Shown here in pieces: positions 49,859 through 59,950 of a stretch of DNA of 64,000 nucleotides. The notes under the pieces are model-generated. The model saw only the letters and a list, made by a program, of their open reading frames with translations. It searched no databases and was not told the origin of the DNA. How positions within the stretch are numbered: the first letter of the stretch is position 1; each line of letters opens with the position of its first letter. The position numbers were made by a program, and so were the translations under genes. Origin of the DNA: Multifurca ochricompacta (taxonomy: Eukaryota; Basidiomycota; Agaricomycetes; Russulales; Russulaceae); contig WTXG01000009.1 of the NCBI GenBank assembly GCA_022496185.1, positions 248,001-312,000 on the forward strand, in the 5' to 3' direction.

Positions 49859-51231
49859 ATGACCACCACCACCACCTCATTGTCACCATCCGCCGACATC
49901 TCCTCGCTTACCTCCAGTATACGATGGGCGACCGATTATCTCTCGGATGAAGATGAGATCGTCTGGTCCTTATCCTCCTCAGCCATACTCTCCTCTTCAC
50001 CCCCGCTCAATTCCCCCCTTTCTGAAACGGCCGACTTTGTGCTCGTATCGCGCATCGACACCAGCCCAGCTACAGTGACAACGACAGCAGCAGCAGCCTT
50101 GAATGGGTCTACAATATCCGACACGATCGCGAAGGAAATGGCCGCACTCTCTTTAAGCCCCACGCCGCAACCGCATCGCCGCACCGATCTGTCCCCTGTG
50201 CCCAAGCCTGCGCCCGCACCTTTAAAGGAGTCGTCTTCGACAGCAAATAAGGGGGGAGGTCGGAAGGCTACCATCCACCACCCCTTATTGACCAACAACA
50301 CACTCAGACGCGTCCGCCCGCGGTGCCGAGGACTAGACGAAGGAAAGCAGCGAAGAAAGCGGGGTCTTCTTCATCCTCATCATCTTCAGGTAGCCAGTCT
50401 GCCGCTAACGCCACGCCGTCATTGCCCGTCACGAAATCGGTTGGGTCCGCGCCAGTTGTGCCAAAATCAAAGAAGCGCGTACAAAAGAAAAATGCCGCCG
50501 CCGTCGTCGGTGCTACCGGTACTATTCTTGTAACCGTCCCCGCCGTGGACGCCAGGCAGCTTCAAAGGACCCGCCCACAGCCAAGGGTGCGGAGAAATCG
50601 TCGACAGGGCTTGGCTTGCGTTCCATCGTTTACGATTTGGTGACTGGGTTGATGGCGAGGGCAGCAGCCATGTCTTCTCCGGCTATCAATGCTGCTACTA
50701 CTACTGGTACCACCACCACCACTGGGTACCAAGAGGCGCACAAGTACATGACATCGTGCGTACAGCCATTCCCCTCGCTTATTAGGCATCGTCTCATCTC
50801 ATGAACTTGACATCTGCCGCATCTCTACCATCTCGGCCACGTGCCCGCAACCTCTCCCCCCACTTCCTATTTTCCGTTTGTGCAGGTACCTTGCACATCC
50901 ACCACCTCCAGGCAATAACGGATCAGCGCTGTTGATGTTACAAGCGCTCATCCTCGAGCTCGGCTGCTTGCCCGCCGCCACGGCGGGCAAGTTCTCGATC
51001 CCGGAGCTACCGGGGTCGTTACGGCAGGCCAAACTACTTTTGAAGAGCCACGCATTTATCAACGTACGCGATTACCTTGCCGTGCGGGAGCAAGGGCAGG
51101 CCGCGCTCCGTCGCGTGATGCACCCCAACCGGAAGAGCCTCGTGAAGGAGGTGCGCAAGGGGAAACGGATGGCCGTGCAGGAGGTGAAGGATGCTGGCCT
51201 CAATGTCCTGTTGGTGAACACGCGCTTTTGA
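49859..51231 (+). CDS. Protein of unknown function with conserved C-terminal helical region
   Basis: The ATG at 49859 begins MTTTTTSLSPSADISSLTSS. The N-terminal half is low complexity (Ser, Thr, Pro, Lys) and contains PRTRRRKAAKKAG and a Ser run. The C-terminal part looks conserved: GLRSIVYDLVTGLMARAAAM, then GYQEAHKYMTS, a short intron, YLAHPPPPGNNGSALLMLQA, LILELGCLPAATAGKFSIPE, SLRQAKLLLKSHAFINVRDY and RVMHPNRKSLVKEVRKGKRM, ending NVLLVNTRF at TGA 51229-51231. I recall similar C-termini in agaricomycete hypothetical proteins but know no function. Two one-base breaks at about 50301 and 50556 put the parts in three successive frames; both are of the -1 type seen elsewhere in the window. Confidence 0.6.
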
Positions 51232-51645
51232 ATAATCTGCTTGCCTCCATTGTTATGTTCTGATCTGATCTCTTACTCTGCGTGAATATCTATTGCTATG
51301 TATATCTAGTTTTGATCCTTTCCAACTTGACTTTTCATGGTCGTTTGCATTTGTATTCCTTGTATGTTGTTAACATAATAGCAAATCGAATCCGAATTAC
51401 TTTCCATCATTTCCATTTTCAACATTCGACGACACCGTGGGCGTGCTGCAAAGATATAAAGGATGCTCTTATTTGTAGTGCTAATCAACGAATAGGGGAC
51501 ACCGTCCTTCCACTCCAAGTGCCTTTGAGCCAACAAGAGAGCCAGCCCCGGTACGGCTAAAGGCTCTGGCAGACTAAATATATATATAATGAGATGAAGC
51601 GATAATGAGTCGGGTATATAGATCGTCCGAAACCATCTTTCACAT
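51232..51645. other. Intergenic region, converging 3' ends
   Basis: 414 bp between the stops of two convergent genes. AT-rich, with TATATATATA at 51578-51588. No gene is seen. Confidence 0.55.
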
Positions 51646-52716
51646 TTAGTCAGAGGCCGACTGAGCACTGAAAGCCTCAATAAAACCACCGAGAGCGATG
51701 AAAGCCACATTCAGCCCATTAAGGTTCTGTGGACTTTGCCCATCAGAGACGATAGTACCACTTGGCTGGGCAAGACCACTTGCGGGCCAAGGTTAGGGTT
51801 GAGGCTGGAAGAAGTTGCAGTCGAACTAGGAGTAGTCGAGGGGTAGTCCAATGTAATGGTTGTGCTGGTGGTTAGGGCTGTGCTGGTGGTTGACGTCTTT
51901 GTAGTGTATGTCGTAGAAGTAGTCGAAGTGCTCGTGGTGGAAGGGGGTGGGGGTGGGGGTGGAGTGTACTTGCTGTGCGTAGTAGAAGGTGGTGGTGGTG
52001 GATCATTAGGAGTGGTAGTAGGATCTGAATGGGTTGTGGTGTGAACGGTGGTGTGAGCCGGTTCACCCCCTCCAAAGGTCCAGTCACAGTGGAGGACACC
52101 AACACTGAGGGGGGCAAAGAATTGGAAGAGTCCCTCAGTGAGATCCAGACCACCTGCACCACAGCCTGGGCACTGTGAGGGGAAAGATAAAGCATGGATC
52201 AAGAGGAATGGGACCGATGAGACGAACTTTATCGACAATTTGAGCAGTGGTGGTCTTGCCATTACACGTGAGGCTGATCATTTTGAAACAGTTGGGACCA
52301 GGATAAGAATCTCCAAACATCTTTGAAAGGCAAAACGTCAGAATCTTGAAAATGCACGACAAGGATTGAAGATACTGACATCACCATTCAGGGCAACAAC
52401 CTAAATGAAAATGCAGGAAGATGAGCTGGAAGGAAAACGTGTTAAAGAATCGCTCACGAAGTCAGACGCCGGGTAACTATCGCCACAAGCTGTACTGCAG
52501 AGACATGGTTAAGAAAGGAGGGCATAAGAAAAAAGAGGGCACATACAGGCCGACAGTGATATCGTAGAAAGTAAATGGAACTGAACGCTGGTGTAGAACG
52601 TCGCCACGGGCACGGACAGCCAAGTCTGCATGACGACGACCATGACTAGCACCATGACCAGCGAAAGCATTCAGAGGGAGTGAAAGCGCGAGGAGAGTTG
52701 CTACAAAGGAGCGCAT
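51646..52716 (-). CDS. Secreted double-psi beta-barrel (RlpA/expansin-like) protein
   Basis: The ATG at 52714-52716 begins MRSFVATLLALSLPLNAFA, a clear signal peptide, followed by a His/Arg-rich propeptide-like segment. After splicing the DPBB fold appears: FTFYDITVGL, ACGDSYPASDF, MFGDSYPGPNCFKMISLTCN, GKTTTAQIVDKCPGCGAGGL and DLTEGLFQFFAPLSVGVLHC. Conserved Cys pairs and the final Asp/Leu motif are typical of fungal barwin/expansin-like proteins. A long Thr/Pro/Ser-rich linker follows (about 52060-51810, probably O-glycosylated), then SGTIVSDGQSPQNLNGLNVA and a hydrophobic end before TAA 51646-51648. A one-base break at about 51782 separates the linker from this C-terminus; uncorrected, the frame would end at 51711. 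Such proteins lack a catalytic cellulose-binding partner domain and are thought to bind or loosen cell-wall polysaccharides. Confidence 0.85.
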
Positions 52717-55700
52717 TTCGGAATAAAGGAGAGGTGATGTATGAAGATCTAAAGAACGTTCTTCAGTTAATAAAATAGCAAGAGAGACGAGAGAGCCGAG
52801 GCGAAGTGAGACAAGACAACAGGCAACAGGCGAAGCGACAACAAAGAAAAATGATGTGACGCGTTACTAGTCACGAGTCACGTCACCAACAACGTTTCAG
52901 GGTCGTGGCCTCGTGATCGTGTAAATATCGTGTTCTGCTCGGCTGGAAAAATAAAATAAAGAAATTGTTTGTTTGCACAATAATTTAGTTCAATTTCAAG
53001 TTTCTGTTTCTGTTTTTGTTTCTGTGTTTCTGTTCCCCGCCTGTGTCAGCCTGCCAACGGCTTCAATAAAATAGATATCCATTACATAATTTCACGCGTC
53101 CTGCGCAAATACAACCAAATATTATTCCAGTTCAAATCCTTTTTCGCGTCGCGTTTCTCCTTTCTCCAGTTCCAGCTCTCGACGAGTACACTATCAATGC
53201 TCTGCAGCTAGGTCTCTTATTTGCCTCGCATACCTTCCCAGAAGCTTTTAACGCTCTTGGCTTCCCCGATCTACCACCCTTCAATGACCTTCCGCGAATC
53301 CGTTTGCCGCTTGTAGCCAACAAGCTCCATTCCACTGCCTAGACCCGTGGAATGTCATCTAACCCTAAGTAATCATCGGCTTCCTTCACATTCCCTCTCG
53401 GTCCATTTCTCTCCGCCCGGCTCTACACGTGTTGGATTCGTGCTGGCGTTTGATTGGCGTCTGAATAGAGAGATGGGGTTGCTTGAGTATGCCCTTTCGA
53501 CTTCCTTCGCTTTCTATGACTTTGGCATCACCACCCTGTCGCATCTTCGGAAAGTGCTCTTGTGTCATACACAGCCCCCTTCCTGGCGCACACACAGATC
53601 CCCGTCACGTACTGCCTCGGGACCCTGGTACTTGATCGACTCGCGCCTGTCCCCACCCACAGAATCACGTGTATGACGTGTATTCTACTGGGATAGGTGT
53701 GGCGATGAGTGACGAGGAAGGCGGTGCCGGAACGACGCGGGATCACGCGTCCAAAGTGGAGCGGGCTGGACAGAGATGCGTTCGGATTAGGTGTAGGACA
53801 CGGGATGCTATACGAGTAAGCCACATACAAGGTCTGGGCAACATCCTCTTGCAATCCAGGTTACGTACCGATTGCCTTCGTGCGATCTTAATTTCCTGGT
53901 GACGCCCCATGTCTTCGCGATCCTCCACGTGATCATCTTAAGATGTGCCAGCGGATACATGTCAGTGTTCTTCGGAACTAGACCACCATAAAGGATGTGA
54001 AGTAGCCAGGGTTTCGGCCCTATCTGAGCTTTGCTCGACCCGGTGACCCTTCTGCTGGATTTGCTCGCCGTGGGCCGCCTCGCTCCCTCTGCTGCGCTCC
54101 GTCACAGGAGGCTGTTGCAAGGGTGCAAGGACAGGGGCCTGAAAGCGTTGGAAAACGTTGCTTAATCCGCATGGCTTCGTGGCGAACGGATAGGGGATCA
54201 AAAGGTTGTTGCTTGACTCGGTGGAATGGACGGGTACACACAGGGAAGTGTGCAACAGGAATGAAAGAGGTCGCGCCACTGCATGGTCTGATGGTGTATG
54301 AGGGTGCCGTTTGGCTTTCAAGTGACCCTGGACTCGTGCATCGGATGGCGGTGGTCCCTGAGGAAGCCTCGAGCCGGATCTTGGGACTGCCGCCGGTACA
54401 TTCTCCCACCCCCAACTGCGACCCCATCCCTTACAGATAGGCGCACTATAACACTGCCACGCAAGTAGCTCAACCCTCACCGTGGGTTCAACAATCTTTG
54501 ATGCCTTCGTGGTTCCGGCAGGTGTGAAGCTGCCGCTGGCGCACTTCTGCAATCACGCAGCACATCTCCTTCCTTCGTCATACAGTCTGTCTGCGACGAC
54601 CCGCCTCCTGTATCTGGATAGTGTCCATAGTAAACGCTCTTCCATCGCCCACCCCCCTTCGACCCGTTATGAAATCTCGTCTTTCGTTTGGGTGCGGTAC
54701 CAGTTACTCGAAGACACTGTCTCCCTTGGCAGATGCCCCTCTGCACGTAGCCGCACGTCCATGCGCGCCTAGCACCTTTGAATTGCGGTTCCCTGCGGGG
54801 TTCCGCAAAGAGCTACTTGCTCGTCGTCAGGGTTGTCCGGGTCGCGCTTTGGGAGTCGCAACGGTTGCCTGCAGTGAGGATTGCTGGCAGCACAGGTGAG
54901 GGTAACTGGATTACATGGCCCATACGATGAGAAGAGAGTCGTTGGGGGCACACACTGGAAGTTCGGGTGCGATCCATTGTCCAGACCAGAGCGGAGAGCG
55001 GGCCTGTGCGTTGTCGTGCGCTTGCACGTTAGCGAGAAGATCAAAGGAGATGTTGTGGCAAGTGGAAGCGCGGCAGAGTCCGCCAAGTCGGCGAGGTCAA
55101 AAGACGAGTGCGTGGCTCACGGTGGTCAGAAACGTGCGAGCCTCGTGCCGTGCGGAGTATGTGAAGAGCAAGGGCCAAGCGAACGTGCGGCGTGGTTGCA
55201 AAACTAGTGATGTAGCGGGGGAAGCTAAGCTTCGAGAGACGGGTTGGCTGTGCTGACGATGCCATAATTTTTTCCTTTTTTTCTCGCTTTCGTAGCGATG
55301 ATACCAAACCAACCCTCCTTTCTCGGAGGACAGGTAAGCGATTTTTTTGTTTTCCTAACAGTAACTCGATGTAAGCCCATGTGTACGCGTTACGGCTGTC
55401 CTTGTCAACGTTTTCCATTAACAAGGGTTCCGCGGGTTTCGCAGTCCACTTAAATTTCGGCACTTTTCCTACTACATCACTTAAATTTTCATGACATGCT
55501 TTTAACACTCCGTATGCCTGCCTCAATATGCCTCAGCCCCAGTTTAATGAACTGCTGCGAACTAGAAAAAAACGATTGAGAAGATGTGGAGATCCAGAAA
55601 ATATTGTGATAGGATGGCACGAAACCAAGCATGCCGTTTGCGTGCGGGGGTTTGACCACGTGTGCACCCGCCTGGATCAGTGTGGATCTGTGGATCTGAT

Positions 55701-57148
55701 CCACCGAATTCAACCCAATGTTGACACCTCCGGAGGTCACAATGCTCGTTATGAGCGCCCCGCTTCGAACCAAACATAATGTCGTCTTCATGGAGGAAGA
55801 TTAGCAAGAGGCCGATTGAAGGCAAAGAGTGTGATGCAAAATGTCTAGGCACTAAAGCCAGATGCAGCCGTAGATGGCCAAAATGAATGAGAGGCAGGAT
55901 GAAGGGTTCCACGCGGCCCAAACAAACAGGGAGAGATTCCAGTCACGACCTTTTAACCTTCCTACAGCGTGCTACCTTCAACCCGTGCATCAAATCCCCC
56001 TCTGAAGACCACGGATGATCGGTGGTGCCAGGCGGACAGGGTCTTGTACAAACGGCTTATCCCACCCAACCTTCTTCTCTCCACATGTGTGGTGACTTAC
56101 CCACTAATATCCTTCCTGTAATCCATCTTGATGTATAACCTAAGGTACTTACAACCGCTCTTGCTTGTTGTAACTGCACCCGGAATATAAATTGGATCTA
56201 AAAAAAAACAAAAACTTCAAAGACAGAGATAGAGAGGGGAAGAAGAGGGAGCCCCGAGATAACTTGAGACTCGAATGAGGTTGTATTGTGCTTGAACTGG
56301 GGAATATGCTGCTAGCTGGTTCCGTTTGACCTTGTGCTTTGATGTTGTCAAGGAGTCAATTAGCATACAAAAATAAAGATAAAGGGGGGGAGAGAATGCC
56401 ATTTGATTTATGTTCAGTCGACTCACTGGCTGGTCTACTACAACCATTTGTATGTACCTTATATACTTGTAGATGGAGAGGTAAAGACGGGGAGGTGAAA
56501 ACCTGGCAATAAGGACAGAGTTGACGGAGGGTAATGAAATGAATGGACGCGCAGGCGGCCCGGAACGTGCACAATCAATAATACAGAATACAGAAGATAT
56601 ACGTCGAATGCTCATTAATCGCTAGTGAGATATGTTTGAAACTAAATCAGAAATGCTCTAATTCGGGGCTTGTGACGAAAGAGAGGATAAGTAAGTTCGA
56701 CCAGGGATGGCGATAGCTGAAGGTTTCATGCTTAACGCCTGAGCCATCCTTACAGTAGGTTAAGCAGCCCGTGAACAGCATAGACCCGTTCATAGAAAAG
56801 GAAGGAGTGCCGATGGTTATCTTCGGCATCGTGCAAGTGGGCACCGACCATGTTTGAAGACGGTCGCAACTGCTCCAGAATACGGGGGGACGGAGGATGG
56901 GCAGAGATTCACAGGATACCTACACCATGCAATGATTTGACCCAACACAGACTCTTAAAAATAAATTTTGCTTCGTTGCCTTACACAGTGATCACAATGA
57001 AAGTGAAAGTACAATTTATTTGGCACAGATCAATCATCGTTTTTTATCATATAATCGTTCATTCCATTGCGAGATCCGCGTCGCGCCATCGACCAGAGGC
57101 CCAGAACAGTCATCTACCGTGACTTTGCTGGCGTCGGTGGGGTCAAAA
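52717..57148. other. Gene-poor region, 4.4 kb, no gene confidently identified
   Basis: The left end (52717-53100) is the promoter of the secreted DPBB protein. Between about 53130 and 53345 one plus-strand frame reads like protein (VPALDEYTINALQLGLLFAS then FNDLPRIRLPLVANKL) and ends in a stop. Between 53400 and 55530 both strands carry overlapping open frames of 60-200 codons with no recognisable motif; the best are plus-strand 54881-55207 (TGLHGPYDEKRVVGGTHWKF) and minus-strand 55350-55526 (GVLKACHENLSDVVGKVPKF). None can be joined into a supported gene. 55930-57148 shows nothing coding. It could hold decayed genes, lineage-specific genes or untranslated RNA. Confidence 0.4.
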
Positions 57149-57668
57149 CTAGTTGCAATCCCGCCTGAGACCATTCTCAGATTCAACGTCGACAAAGATG
57201 GGCTGATACGGTTTCAAATCGAGAGACGCTAGCGAGCCCTTCTTCTCCATCGCTGATACCAAGTCCAGGTCTGACGTCGCCTCAGTCCCGGCCCCCTGAT
57301 GCCTTGACGCGGTCGTGCGCTGAGACAGCTGAGACTTGGCTTTGCGACGCAAAAGTATCAGATGGACTAAAAGTATACCGAGACCGACTAGAAAGATTCC
57401 TGAGAGAATGCTCGCAAGCGCAATAGCTACGAAAGGGAGAGGGAGTAATGTGGTGCAAGGTCAGCCGCCGCCGTGACTGGGCCCGGGCCATTATAAAGCG
57501 GGACTCACAAGGTGAAATGTTAACTGAGTGATTCATGCCGTAGAGACTGTTTGTATGCAAAGAGTGGAAGGTTTCTGCTGGCGGCGGGGAAATACCGATT
57601 GTATTGTAATACCAAGGCCAAGGAGGGTGCTCAGCTGCAACTGGCCTGGCCTCGAAAAGGAATATCAC
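57149..57668 (-). CDS. Small single-pass membrane protein, unknown function
   Basis: The first exon from ATG 57666-57668 (MIFLFEARPVAAEHPPWPWY) ends NHSVNISP at a GTGAGT donor (about 57510). The acceptor TTTCGTAG joins, in frame, a strong transmembrane helix (IALASILSGIFLVGLGILLV). A basic stop-transfer segment (LRRKAKSQLSQR) and a short cytoplasmic tail follow, ending LRRDCN at TAG 57149-57151. About 130 residues. An upstream exon with a signal peptide may be missing. The layout resembles the membrane protein at 2413-3598, but no sequence similarity is obvious. Confidence 0.5.
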
Positions 57669-58224
57669 GTGCCTCGAATGTGACTCTTTGGGTTAGGGTT
57701 AGATAAGATCTGCACAGCCGCACGCGACTCTCTCACTACAGTGGCCTCCCGTGTTCGGGGATAAATCCGCATCAGCTGGTTTCATCAACCTATGCGCACC
57801 CCTTCTCCGTCGCAGAGTATATTAGGAGAGAATGCGAGAATGCTCTTATTGTAGCAGTTTGAGTTGCCGCCTAGATTTGTGCGGGGAAATGTCTCGTTTG
57901 CGCGCTGCGGCTTTGCACTTTCTTTCACTAGTAGCGTCAAGTTTATATACGTCCACTGCTAACAATTCTATTCTATTCGTACAGGTCAGATGTCCTTTTT
58001 CGAACTGTATAGCTAATCCTCATCATCACCTCCAAAAGTATCCTCATCGCTTGATCCACTATCTAACTCGCCAACGCCCCATGTTTCGGGCTCACCTATA
58101 CATTCAACTGGCCCAGATGCTAGGGTATTCAAAACAGCCAACCGGGGGGGCGTGATATAACAGCTTACAAGCCTGATACTCGGGATAGACCACCCCAGCT
58201 GTCGACGTCGTGTCAGAGACCCCG
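57669..58224. other. Intergenic region
   Basis: 556 bp. No gene is supported. A GGTTAGGGTTAG string at 57691-57702 is telomere-like but only two units long and is taken as chance. Confidence 0.5.
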
Positions 58225-59721
58225 TCAGAGTGGAAAACAGCTCCTTGTCTCCAGGGGAAATAGAAAATGAGCATTATTGATCATAAGCGAGGCAAAATTT
58301 GGTAGAACTTGTGCGCTGGGACCATTGGATGAAGGCAGGTTGGAGACGTGTGCGGTATGGAGCGCAATCACAAAACCATACGTACATCCACCTGACAAAA
58401 TGACTGTCTCGACACGAGACAAACAGATTATCACCTTGAGCCACTCCGCGATTTCTATGTACTCCTCCCTAGCAGATAACGAGACACTAAATTCCACGAT
58501 TCGGCCAAGGGGTAGACTTAATAGAAGGGTTCCAAAACCTGGGGAAGTCTCTAGGATGCCCTGGTGGCGAGAATAGCACCAGCTCAGGGAAAGATCAAGG
58601 AAAGGCTCATCGACGTCTATCACAGGACAGGAGGCGGTAGATGCGGGACGAGCAATGATTGAGATTGCGTTGCCGGGTGTCCAGTTGATAGACCCGAGAT
58701 AGGGGATTTCTTGCTTGTAGTGCTCGCTAAATATAGAGGATATGATATTTGCCAGCGGGGAAATAGCCAACGTGACTTCAGGTAAACGCCAACGCGATTC
58801 TGCCCTAAGATTAACCTGTTTACAACGTGGCATGATAAAATGGCGCATAACATTTACACAATCTAGGACGAAACCCGCAAGTGAGAGGTGCGACAAACGT
58901 TCAAGCTTAATTGGTGTAATCCCTGGGGTTGGTGGGAGAGTTCTGATACTAGTGGGGAGCTCCGGAATGGCATGAATGAGCGCAAGTTTCTCCAAGTTGC
59001 TCATGGATCGAAGAATGAAGAGAATATTGTCTATAGATGGGCGGGAGATTATAGGGATGTCCTTGAGAACCAAGGAGGTTAAATTCCCAAGGGAGGAAAA
59101 CATCTGCCAATTGATATGACAGCGATTGAGATCTAAGCTGCGCAGTTGTGACGCGCTTTCAAAGGAGGGAAAGGTGTAAATAGGAAAGTCCGAATGACTG
59201 GATAATGTGAGCTCCTCCAGAGCACTGGGCGATTCCGATGGAAAGAAGGAAAGTAGATCTCCGAGGTCATGGCAGCGATCAAGAAGGATAATGCAAAGAT
59301 ATCGTATGTGACGAATATGGGAAAGAGCAAGTCGCACGGAATTCAGGAAGGCAGTGTTAGCGAAATCCCGAGGAAGAATTAGAACCTCAATAGTCAGGGG
59401 TGCAGTTCGGGAGCGTTCGAGCATGATAGCGGTCCATTCAGGTGGGCGAAACAGAATGTTTGTCCACAAGAGGGAGCAGTGAAGAGCTGCATCGCGCCAA
59501 GTTCTGCATACATGACTAACGTGAAGGCATGTAGGTGAGGTATGCTGGTGATAGATGTGTTGGGAGTCATTTAGGAGGAGGGTGAATATATGAGTGAGGA
59601 GGATGTTTGGAAGACGAGAAACGGGGACAAGGGAGTTACGAAAATACTTTAAAGATTGAGCATGACGAGGATCAGTATATAGACTTAACTGACTGTCAAT
59701 GTCGTAGAAAACGTTGTCCAT
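58225..59721 (-). CDS. F-box protein, single exon, 498 residues
   Basis: An uninterrupted frame from ATG 59719-59721 (MDNVFYDIDSQLSLYTDPRH). Residues about 35-95 hold an F-box: VSRLPNILLTHIFTLLL, then CLHVSHVCRTWRDAALHCSL and LWTNILF. The rest is a degenerate leucine-rich solenoid (LEELTLSSHSDFPIYTFPSF, LRSLDLNRCHIN, LTSLVLKDIPII, LEKLALIHAIPEL, LERLSHLSLAGFVL). This is the very large agaricomycete F-box family, whose members are expected to recruit substrates to SCF ubiquitin ligases through Skp1. The substrate is unknown. It is the only clearly intronless gene of this size here. It diverges from the formin gene across 229 bp. Confidence 0.88.
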   Translation of the reverse strand: MDNVFYDIDSQLSLYTDPRHAQSLKYFRNSLVPVSRLPNILLTHIFTLLLNDSQHIYHQHTSPTCLHVSHVCRTWRDAALHCSLLWTNILFRPPEWTAIMLERSRTAPLTIEVLILPRDFANTAFLNSVRLALSHIRHIRYLCIILLDRCHDLGDLLSFFPSESPSALEELTLSSHSDFPIYTFPSFESASQLRSLDLNRCHINWQMFSSLGNLTSLVLKDIPIISRPSIDNILFILRSMSNLEKLALIHAIPELPTSIRTLPPTPGITPIKLERLSHLSLAGFVLDCVNVMRHFIMPRCKQVNLRAESRWRLPEVTLAISPLANIISSIFSEHYKQEIPYLGSINWTPGNAISIIARPASTASCPVIDVDEPFLDLSLSWCYSRHQGILETSPGFGTLLLSLPLGRIVEFSVSLSAREEYIEIAEWLKVIICLSRVETVILSGGCTYGFVIALHTAHVSNLPSSNGPSAQVLPNFASLMINNAHFLFPLETRSCFPL

Positions 59722-59760
59722 TGTTGATCAATGCCGGTGGTGAGGTGGTCTTGGTCGGTA

Positions 59761-59792
<32 letters not shown>

Positions 59793-59950
59793 TAATTCCT
59801 ACTGGTTCACCCCTCTCAATCATTTGGTCGGCTAGCTAGCACTGCTGCCACTTCCCCACTTTTACTTACATACATCCACATTCCCTACTTAACAACGGCC
59901 TTGGCGGGCCTCCATTCATTCAACGGTTATCACGATTCAACGACCACACC
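59722..59950. promoter_or_regulatory. 229-bp divergent promoter, F-box / formin, with (GTCGTG)n repeat
   Basis: Contains a (GTCGTG)n hexanucleotide microsatellite at 59761-59791, close to the F-box start, and a CT-rich leader before the formin ATG. Confidence 0.6.

Noticed and set aside
57691..57702. Telomere-like GGTTAGGGTTAG
   Set aside because: Only two units and internal to a gene-rich region; no sign of a chromosome end.
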